From the NCBI GenBank assembly GCA_016707585.1, contig JADJHL010000011.1:682001-746000 (forward strand): a DNA stretch of 64,000 bases, written 5' to 3'. This document shows positions 57,673 through 64,000 of the stretch, one piece after another. The notes beneath the pieces were generated by a model that worked only from the letters and a program-made list of their open reading frames with translations, was not told the origin of the DNA and made no database searches. The position numbers and the translations under genes are program-made. How positions within the stretch are numbered: the stretch's first letter is position 1; every line of letters starts with the position of its first letter. The DNA comes from Ignavibacteriales bacterium (lineage in GTDB: Bacteria > Bacteroidota > Ignavibacteria > Ignavibacteriales > Ignavibacteriaceae).

Positions 57673-57903
57673 AAATGTTCCTTTTCCAGATTGATTTATT
57701 CTCTTACTAATTAAAATTGAATTTTAATGAATTATCGAAGAATATGAGGATTTCTTTAGCGGTGGGGATAAATAAGATTCAAAACAGATCAAATTGGATG
57801 TTTTAGTAGATTTTAGATTAATGGAGACTTTAAGAAAAAATAGAGAGGATTGCGATATCCAGAAAAAAATTCTATATGCTTTTTTAATGAAAAATTAAAA
57901 TAA

Positions 57904-57931
57904 AAAAGGTTCAGTTTCCTGAACCTTTTTT
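57904..57931 (-). terminator. Intrinsic terminator of the third T9SS gene
   Basis: A perfect 11-bp stem (AAAAGGTTCAG / CTGAACCTTTT) with a 4-base loop. It has A and T runs on both sides, so it can work on either strand. It sits 24 bases beyond the stop of the gene ending at 57956. Confidence 0.88.
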
Positions 57932-57955
57932 GAATTTTGAATTCTGACTCTTGGA

Positions 57956-60139
57956 TTATTTAACAAGTGTCATTTTTTTTGTCTGAATAAAACTACCAGC
58001 ATCAATTTTATAAAGATAAACACCGCTGTTTAAATTTGTTGCATTAAAATTAACAGAATGGGTTCCAGATTCTTTCTGTTCATTTAGCAGAATTTTAATT
58101 TCTTCACCAAGAAGATTGTAGACAACAACCTTTACGTTACTTACTTCAGGAATTGAAAATCTGATTGTGGTGGTTGGATTAAATGGATTTGGATAATTTT
58201 GATCCAATGAAAACTCTGTTGGGTTACTTAGTAAAACTTCAACAACTTTTGAATATTCAAACTGTCCATCATTGTCTAATTGTTTTAATCTATAATGATA
58301 TTTACCAACAATTAAATTTTTATCTTCAAAAGTATAATTTTTTTGTGAATTGGAATTACCACTTCCATTTACAAAACCAATTTTTTCCCAGTTACCTTTA
58401 GCTATTGAACGTTCAATTTCAAAACCATAATTATTCACTTCTGTTTCAGTTTGCCAACTAAGTTTAACAGATTTACCGATTACATTTGCGGTAAATGATG
58501 AAAGTTCAACAGGAAGTGGGTCATCAACTCCTAATGTCCAATCAGAGAAAACACTAACATTATTAGCAGTAACCGTATTGTTTGTTGTATTTAGTGTTAT
58601 TGGGGAAAATGGAGCCCAACTTCCATTATACCGGAATAGTGAATATGAGTTTTCATCTCCCACAACATCTGATTCTGAATAATTAAAAGTAATTGTTGTT
58701 GATGTAAGTCCACCATTTGTTAATTTCCAATACATTTGCAAAAAATTTGGATTGGTAACGTTCGGATGGAGTCCATCAATGGCTGAAACAGAGAATGTAC
58801 CTGATCCAACAATGTTACTTAATACAATTGGGGTATATTTTGTTGGAGTTGTACCAACTGGAAAAGTAACAGGTGAAATTGAATTTGAAATCCATCGATT
58901 AACATTTCCAATTATCTTACCTGACGAAATTATTAAAGATCCAAAGTTGGAAGCACTAGTACCCAGAGAAAAAGTATTTCCACTGGTTAATAAATTTCCA
59001 TTTAATAAAGTAAGTGTACCACTTATTGCTGTATTTGAACTGAGAGTAACACCAGAAGTATTATTAACAGTTAAACTTTTTAATGTTGAAGGTAATGCGT
59101 TACCAGTAACTTGAGGAGAAGTACCATTGTAGATATAGTTTGCAAATTGACTATACGTTCGAGCACCAGTTGTTTGGATATTACTTGTTGGTCCTGATGA
59201 AGTGATTCCTTCCGGAGAACCAATTTGCATAGTCCCGCCACCGCCAAGTGAAAAATCACCAGAGCCGGAAATATTATAAGATCCACAAATTAATGTTCCA
59301 TTAACAATGGTGGTTAAATTTCTATCTACAATATTTCCATCTAAAGTTACTGTAGCTCCAGCAACAATTTCAACAGTGTTAGTTTGTCCGGGAATTACTC
59401 CTCCAACCCAGGTTGCTGCGCTATTCCAATTTCCACCAGTAACAGTACTTAAAATTTTATTAGATGAGGTTAATTGAACAATATTGTAATCATCAATATA
59501 CATTTCATCTGTAGCCACATAGCCAAAAAAATCATTTCCATCTAATTGTTTTGCAATAGTTGTACCGAATGTTCCTGCGGTCCATCTCCATTTTCTAATC
59601 AAGTTTCCATTTAGATAAAACTTTCCGGAATCAGCAGCAAGATCAGCAACAATCTTTATAGGAAACCATTGGTTTTGAGGATAACTAAAAGTTGCTGCAC
59701 TAGCTCCACCAGCATCAACTGTTCCTGTGCCTGTTGAGTTAAGAAAAACTTGCATTGCCCATGCATAGGTTGGTGGATTGAAATTAGCTAAAGTATTAAA
59801 GTAACCTGATTTACCAGTTGGAATAAAAACTTGAAAATTTATTTCTGCAATTCCTGAGTTTATAGGTGTTCCAATTTCTCTAACTATATCATTGTTTTGT
59901 TTTATTACTACAGCGTTAGATCCACTAAAAGAATATACATTTGATACATATGCATCTTGCGTAGCATCACAAGGATTATTTGTCCAGGTTTTCCAAATTG
60001 TTGGAGCTTGACAGGAGATTTGTTGTGCTGCTGTATAAGAATCAAAATTATCTTCAAAAACAGTAATTTGTCCGATTGCTATAGTTGAGAAGAAAATTGC
60101 TAAGATAAACCCCCCGTAAATAATGTAAACTTTTTTCAT
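57956..60139 (-). CDS. Large secreted protein with T9SS sorting domain
   Basis: A 727-residue exported protein. The signal peptide (MKKVYIIYGGFILAIFFSTI) is followed by a LamG/lectin-like domain (residues about 30-220, DNFDSYTAAQQ, GKFYLNGNLIRKWRW) and a region with GNWNSAATWVGGVIPG that resembles G8-like surface domains of this phylum. Beta-repeat sequence follows, then the shared module (PVELSSFTANVIGKSVKLSW) and the sorting domain with LDQNYPNPFNP, ending TKKMTLVK. Probably a surface or matrix protein; substrate unknown. Confidence 0.8.
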   Translation of the reverse strand: MKKVYIIYGGFILAIFFSTIAIGQITVFEDNFDSYTAAQQISCQAPTIWKTWTNNPCDATQDAYVSNVYSFSGSNAVVIKQNNDIVREIGTPINSGIAEINFQVFIPTGKSGYFNTLANFNPPTYAWAMQVFLNSTGTGTVDAGGASAATFSYPQNQWFPIKIVADLAADSGKFYLNGNLIRKWRWTAGTFGTTIAKQLDGNDFFGYVATDEMYIDDYNIVQLTSSNKILSTVTGGNWNSAATWVGGVIPGQTNTVEIVAGATVTLDGNIVDRNLTTIVNGTLICGSYNISGSGDFSLGGGGTMQIGSPEGITSSGPTSNIQTTGARTYSQFANYIYNGTSPQVTGNALPSTLKSLTVNNTSGVTLSSNTAISGTLTLLNGNLLTSGNTFSLGTSASNFGSLIISSGKIIGNVNRWISNSISPVTFPVGTTPTKYTPIVLSNIVGSGTFSVSAIDGLHPNVTNPNFLQMYWKLTNGGLTSTTITFNYSESDVVGDENSYSLFRYNGSWAPFSPITLNTTNNTVTANNVSVFSDWTLGVDDPLPVELSSFTANVIGKSVKLSWQTETEVNNYGFEIERSIAKGNWEKIGFVNGSGNSNSQKNYTFEDKNLIVGKYHYRLKQLDNDGQFEYSKVVEVLLSNPTEFSLDQNYPNPFNPTTTIRFSIPEVSNVKVVVYNLLGEEIKILLNEQKESGTHSVNFNATNLNSGVYLYKIDAGSFIQTKKMTLVK

Positions 60140-60515
60140 AGGTGTATCCTTTTTTCAAAAACAGATGTAGTAGATTTGCAAAAAAAGTGCCCGAATTACA
60201 TCGCATATATAAGCAATGATTAACAAAATCACAAATTAAACTTACAGCCTAACTCATTTAATTTAAGTCAGTTATAAAAATTACTTAACTAATCAGTTGA
60301 AAAAATATTGTGTCAATAAATAGTTGTGCATGATAACATAAGCGTAAAAATTCCCGATTTGGTTTAATTAACTGTAAATTAAAATTAATTTTTACAATAA
60401 AATTAAGACTAAACAATTTTCAAAAAGTATCGATAGTAACTAAAATGTTCTATATCATTTATAAAAAGTTATTTCTATTTTCTAATTAGTATTTAAAAAT
60501 AATTTGCGGGAACAA
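60140..60515. other. Intergenic region without recognised genes
   Basis: A 376-base, very AT-rich stretch between the divergent T9SS gene and the small membrane protein gene. It should hold the promoters of both. I see no RNA gene, hairpin terminator or open frame worth naming in it. Confidence 0.5.
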
Positions 60516-60674
60516 ATGCTAGGATTCGTTAAAACTGAAGAAAAAATTAAAATCGCCGATAACAACGATTTGATTGAAGACAAAAAGAAAAAAGAAAAAA
60601 TGTTTACTACTATATTTTTTATTTTTTCTTTTGCTCTGTTAAATCTTGCACTTTACTTTATAACTATTTCCTGA
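60516..60674 (+). CDS. Small single-span membrane protein, 52 residues
   Basis: ATG 60516 with GCGGGA upstream opens a 52-codon frame ending 31 bases before miaB. The first 30 residues are strongly charged (VKTEEKIKIADNN, IEDKKKKEK). The last 23 form one hydrophobic helix (MFTTIFFIFSFALLNLALYF). Start signal, layout and co-direction with miaB support a real gene. No family is recognised. Confidence 0.55.
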   Translation: MLGFVKTEEKIKIADNNDLIEDKKKKEKMFTTIFFIFSFALLNLALYFITIS

Positions 60675-60705
60675 TAAACCTTTCAAGTTCGTTTATTTTT
60701 TAGCT

Positions 60706-62067
60706 ATGCAAAAAAACAGTGTTTATATAGAAACGTATGGATGTCAAATGAATCTTGCTGATACTGAGATTGTTCTTGGTATTTTAAAAAAGCAAGGCTA
60801 TGATGTTACAGATAATCCTGAAAATGCTGATGTTGTTTTACTTAACACTTGCAGTATTCGTGATAATGCAGAGCAAAGAATTTATGGCAGGATTGGAAAT
60901 CTAAAAACATTAAAGCAAAATAATCCTGATTTAGTTCTTGGAATTCTTGGATGTATGGCTGAACGTCTGCGTAAAGATTTAGTTGAAGATAAAAAAGTTG
61001 TTGATCTTGTTGTTGGCCCCGATGAATACAGAAGATTACCGGAATACATTGATGTTGCATTTAATGGTGATAAAGGAATTGGTGTTAAACTTTCTCGCAC
61101 AGAAACTTATGATGATATCGAGCCTCATCGTGAGGATGGATTAAATGCATGGATTTCTGTTATGCGTGGTTGCGATAAATTTTGTACATTTTGCGTTGTA
61201 CCGTTCACTCGTGGTAGAGAACGAAGCAGATCACTTCAATCAATTGTTACCGAGTTAGAAAATCTTTCTGCACGTGGATTTAAAGATGTAACATTACTCG
61301 GCCAGAATGTAAATTCTTATCTTGACGAAGAATCCAAAAACAATTGGGATTTTGCAGATTTACTTTCTGCTTCAGCTAAAGTTGATAGAACAATGAGAAT
61401 AAGATTTAGCACTTCACATCCACAAGATATTTCTGTTAAACTTTTATACACAATTACAGAGCATCCAAATCTTTGTAATTACATTCATCTTCCTGTTCAA
61501 TCAGGATCAAATAGAATACTTGATTTGATGAATAGAACTTATACTGTTGAGCATTATCTTAACTTGATTGAAAAAGCAAAAAAAATAATTCCTGGTGTAA
61601 GTTTTTCTACAGATATAATTTCAGGTTTTCCTACAGAAACCTGGGAAGATCATTTTGCAACTATAGAAGTGATGAAGCGAGTTAGATACGATGGTGCGTA
61701 TATGTTTAAATATTCTCCGCGCGAAGGAACTAAAGCTTTTAAAATGGAAGATGATGTTGCAGAAGAAATAAAATCAAAACGATTGCAGGAAATTGTTGAT
61801 CTGCAGCAGCAGATTTCTCTTGAAAAAAATCAGGAAATGATTGGCAAAGAAGAAATTATTCTGGTTGAAGGATTTAGTAAAAAATCAAATCAATATATTG
61901 CTGGCAGAACAGACACAAACAAAATGGTTATTGTTCCAATCGATAATAAAATAAAAAACAGCGATTATATAAAAGTTAAAATAAATCGGGCTACTTCTGG
62001 AACTTTGTTTGGTGATTATCTTTCTCATATAGATATTGAAAAACAAGGTATTGCGCTTACTGCTTAA
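60706..62067 (+). CDS. miaB: tRNA-2-methylthio-N6-dimethylallyladenosine synthase
   Basis: A 453-residue radical-SAM methylthiotransferase that modifies A37 of tRNAs reading U-initial codons. The N-terminal domain holds three cluster cysteines (YGCQMNLAD, LNTCSIRDNAE, LGCMAERL). The radical-SAM site is CDKFCTFCVVPFTRGRERSR, which is the MiaB type. The C-terminal TRAM domain is at IILVEGFSKKSNQYIAGRTD. It leads a run with the SPOR and MBL genes. Confidence 0.95.
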   Translation: MQKNSVYIETYGCQMNLADTEIVLGILKKQGYDVTDNPENADVVLLNTCSIRDNAEQRIYGRIGNLKTLKQNNPDLVLGILGCMAERLRKDLVEDKKVVDLVVGPDEYRRLPEYIDVAFNGDKGIGVKLSRTETYDDIEPHREDGLNAWISVMRGCDKFCTFCVVPFTRGRERSRSLQSIVTELENLSARGFKDVTLLGQNVNSYLDEESKNNWDFADLLSASAKVDRTMRIRFSTSHPQDISVKLLYTITEHPNLCNYIHLPVQSGSNRILDLMNRTYTVEHYLNLIEKAKKIIPGVSFSTDIISGFPTETWEDHFATIEVMKRVRYDGAYMFKYSPREGTKAFKMEDDVAEEIKSKRLQEIVDLQQQISLEKNQEMIGKEEIILVEGFSKKSNQYIAGRTDTNKMVIVPIDNKIKNSDYIKVKINRATSGTLFGDYLSHIDIEKQGIALTA

Positions 62068-62111
62068 ACAAACTAATTTGCAATCAATCATTTTTAGTTT
62101 GTTATACATTT

Positions 62112-62822
62112 ATGAATAAATACTTTTCGATATTTCTATTATTTATTTCTCTTCAATTTACTTCACAGGTTTTTGCGCAGGAAGTTGATATTGTTCCATA
62201 CCTGAAAATGATCGAGCAAGGCAAACTTGAAGAAGCAAAAGCAAAATTGCTTGATCTTAAAACCGATAATCCGAAAAGTTCAAATCTAATTTTTCTTGAA
62301 GCCGTACTTACAGAAAACGGGCAGGATGCTGTAGCACTTTATCAAACATTGGTTGATAAACATCCTAAAAGTACTTATGCTGATGCTTCATTGTACAGAC
62401 TTTACTCATATTATTTTGCTTTAGGCTTGTACAATACAGCTGACAAAAATCTTGCAAAACTAAAAAAAGATTATCCTGAATCACCTTACATAAAAATGGC
62501 TTCAGTTAATGTTGTAAAAAATGAAGTTGAAGAAACTCCACATCAAACGACTGAAACAATAAATCAAAATGAAAAAGAGAATGATTTTAATTTTACAGTT
62601 CAAGCTGGAGCATTTACTAATACAGCCAATGCAAATGTTTTGAAAAAAGATATTGATAACGCTGGAATGGTTTCATTCATAAAAGAAAAAAATGTTGCGG
62701 GTACAACTTTTAATGTTGTATATGTTGGCAAGTTTGAAACAAGAAAAGAAGCAGAAGATTTTCTTCCGATTGCGAATACAAGATTTAGAATTGCAGGACG
62801 AGTTGTAGAAATAAATCAATGA
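62112..62822 (+). CDS. Exported SPOR-domain protein with TPR-like repeats
   Basis: A 236-residue protein with a signal peptide (NKYFSIFLLFISLQFTSQVFA). Residues 30-130 have TPR-like helices (LEEAKAKLLDLKTDNPKSSN, ALYQTLVDKHPKSTYADASL). Residues 155-236 are a SPOR domain (FTVQAGAFTNTANANVLKKD, NVVYVGKFETRKEAEDF), which binds peptidoglycan lacking stem peptides at the division site. Its stop overlaps the start of the MBL gene by 4 bases. Confidence 0.82.
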   Translation: MNKYFSIFLLFISLQFTSQVFAQEVDIVPYLKMIEQGKLEEAKAKLLDLKTDNPKSSNLIFLEAVLTENGQDAVALYQTLVDKHPKSTYADASLYRLYSYYFALGLYNTADKNLAKLKKDYPESPYIKMASVNVVKNEVEETPHQTTETINQNEKENDFNFTVQAGAFTNTANANVLKKDIDNAGMVSFIKEKNVAGTTFNVVYVGKFETRKEAEDFLPIANTRFRIAGRVVEINQ

Positions 62823-63604
62823 AGATTAAATTTTTAGGCACTGGATCCGGACAGACTTCTCTTAATCGTTTTCACTCATCATTTCTAATCAGTTCATCAG
62901 AACATAATTTACTTGTTGATTGCGGGGATGGAATTTCAAAAGCAATTTTAAAACAAAATGTTAATTTCAATTCAATCGATTCAATTCTGATTTCACATTT
63001 TCATGCAGATCATTTTTCAGGCTTACCATCATTATTAACTCAGATGAAATTGTTATCAAGAAAAAATGATTTAACAATTTTTGTTCATTCATCAGAAAAA
63101 GATTTTTTGGAAGATTTTATTTTTCATTCTTATCTATTTAAGGAACGAATTACTTTTGATCTTAAAATGATTTCTTTTGATGTAGAGATTGAGATTAAAG
63201 TAAGTGAAAAATTTTGTTTTGTTTCAAAATTGAATTCGCATTTAGATAAATACAAAAAGTATGATTCTGAGTACAAATTAGGATTTACTTCTCTAAGTTT
63301 TTATTTCAAAGATGATGAAAATTCTGTAATCTATTCTGGAGATGTTGGAAGTGAAAATGATCTGTATCTTTTCGATCAAAAAGTTGATTGGTTTATAACC
63401 GAAACAACACACATCAAAAAAGAAAATGTTCTTGAACTGCTCGAAAAATCTGATCCAAAAGAGATAATATTAACACACATTGGTGATGATTTTGCAAAAC
63501 CGCTAAACGAATTCCGTCAATCTTTGCCAAATCATATTAAATCTCGCATAATTTTAGCTTTTGATGGGTTTGAATTAAATCAATATCACTCAGGCTGCCT
63601 TTAA
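62819..63604 (+). CDS. MBL-fold metallo-hydrolase (RNase Z-like)
   Basis: A 261-residue metallo-beta-lactamase-fold protein. It begins MKIKFLGTGSGQTSLNRFHS and has the metal motif ISHFHADHFSG (H-x-H-x-D-H), a bridging aspartate in VIYSGDVGSEND and the last metal histidine in LTHIGDD. The start and layout are closest to the RNase Z/ElaC and phosphodiesterase group, but the flexible arm of RNase Z is not evident, so the substrate is open. Confidence 0.85.
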   Translation: MKIKFLGTGSGQTSLNRFHSSFLISSSEHNLLVDCGDGISKAILKQNVNFNSIDSILISHFHADHFSGLPSLLTQMKLLSRKNDLTIFVHSSEKDFLEDFIFHSYLFKERITFDLKMISFDVEIEIKVSEKFCFVSKLNSHLDKYKKYDSEYKLGFTSLSFYFKDDENSVIYSGDVGSENDLYLFDQKVDWFITETTHIKKENVLELLEKSDPKEIILTHIGDDFAKPLNEFRQSLPNHIKSRIILAFDGFELNQYHSGCL

Positions 63605-63630
63605 TAAATTCGTCCATTGTGCTATATTTG
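63600..63630 (+). promoter_or_regulatory. Possible Bacteroidota-type promoter
   Basis: TTTA (63600-63603), a 19-base spacer and TATATTTG (63623-63630). The -7 box is a perfect TAnnTTTG match; the upstream box has one mismatch. It is 44 bases ahead of the start codon of the sigma-54 activator gene. Confidence 0.45.
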
Positions 63631-63674
63631 GCACACAAATTTTACAAAATGGCAGACAAAGTTTTTACAAGTAA

Positions 63675-64000
63675 ATGATTAGAGAAGAATTTAAATCCCA
63701 AAATGGAATAATCGGCAAATCAAAAGAAATAAATGATTTGGTTGATATCATTATGCAAGTTGCACAATCAGATATTTCTGTTTTGATTTATGGAGAAAGC
63801 GGAGTTGGTAAAGAGATTTTTGCTAAAGCCATTCACGCTCACAGCAATCGTTCAAACAAACAAATGGTTTCTGTAAACTGCGGCGCAATTCCCGAAGGTA
63901 TAATTGAAAGCGAATTGTTCGGTCACAAAAAAGGTTCATTCACCGGCGCGGTTGAATCACGTAAAGGATATTTTGAAATTGCCGATAACAGTACATTATT
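63675..64000 (+). CDS. Sigma-54-interacting transcriptional activator, 3' end cut by window edge
   Basis: The first 108 codons of an AAA+ bacterial enhancer-binding protein from ATG 63675. It has no receiver domain: the AAA+ domain starts at once (GIIGKSKEINDLVDIIMQV) with Walker A GESGVGKE, then VNCGAIPEGIIESELFGHKK and the sigma-54 contact loop GSFTGA. It is therefore a short, receiver-less type that must be controlled by another route. The gene runs past the right edge. Confidence 0.88.
   Translation, partial: MIREEFKSQNGIIGKSKEINDLVDIIMQVAQSDISVLIYGESGVGKEIFAKAIHAHSNRSNKQMVSVNCGAIPEGIIESELFGHKKGSFTGAVESRKGYFEIADNSTL

Noticed and set aside
63649..63678. Nine-codon ORF (MADKVFTSK) before the sigma-54 activator
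   Set aside because: It is too short to support; the overlap with the next start could be a leader peptide but nothing shows it.
1..64000. CRISPR array, transposase, prophage or known defence system
   Set aside because: No regularly spaced repeats, transposase or phage structural genes were seen. The EVE gene stands alone with no restriction partner.

Overview
The window looks like a chromosomal segment of an Ignavibacteria-type bacterium (Bacteroidota/Chlorobi side of the tree). This is inferred from very AT-rich DNA, four secreted proteins ending in the type IX secretion sorting module with the NYPNPFNP signature, DUF4159/DUF4175/BatA-type genes, and Bacteroidota-style promoters (TTTG, 19-20 nt, TAnnTTTG) that can be read upstream of metK and a marR gene.

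Layout. 1-16.9 kb is a surface-polysaccharide region: a GT2 enzyme (cut by the left edge), GT4 glycosyltransferases, a YfhO-like membrane protein, a Wzx-type flippase and several methyltransferases. A minus-strand operon (methyltransferase, DegT aminotransferase, GNAT acetyltransferase, GT4) looks fit to make and transfer an acylated amino sugar. A beta-propeller lipoprotein and a YCF48/BNR-like secreted protein are interspersed. 17-21.6 kb holds a divergent GroES, a 49-aa membrane protein, an NtrC-type regulator and a three-gene operon of pilin-like proteins. 21.9-32 kb holds aconitase, MarR, a BatA/VWA protein, HflX and two MIO-type ammonia-lyase paralogues flanking a YciI protein. 32-34 kb is a damaged stretch (RmuC with a ruined 5' end, a GNAT gene cut off at the 3' end of a tRNA-Ala) followed by an EVE-domain gene. 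34-38 kb carries DUF4159 and a long coiled-coil DUF4175 protein. 38.2-47.2 kb is a six-gene signalling island: PAS kinase, NtrC regulator, STAS protein, double-receiver PP2C phosphatase, hybrid beta-propeller kinase and LuxR regulator. 47-54.8 kb is housekeeping (prfA, ispH, nitronate monooxygenase, metK, ahcY, an epimerase). 54.9-60.1 kb has three tandem secreted T9SS proteins, each with its own terminator. 60.5-64 kb has a 52-aa membrane protein, miaB, a SPOR protein, an MBL hydrolase and the start of another sigma-54 activator.

The most striking features are: (i) both MIO lyases lack the canonical Ala-Ser-Gly cofactor triad (one reads Ser-Ser-Gly, the other Ala-Cys-Gly); (ii) the signalling island; and (iii) at least fourteen apparent single-base indels, mostly in A or T runs, which split many accessory genes but no gene in the last 17 kb. 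The indels may be sequencing errors, gene decay or homopolymer phase variation. For split genes I give one entry spanning the reconstructed gene and state where the frame changes. No CRISPR array, insertion sequence, rRNA or phage was seen.
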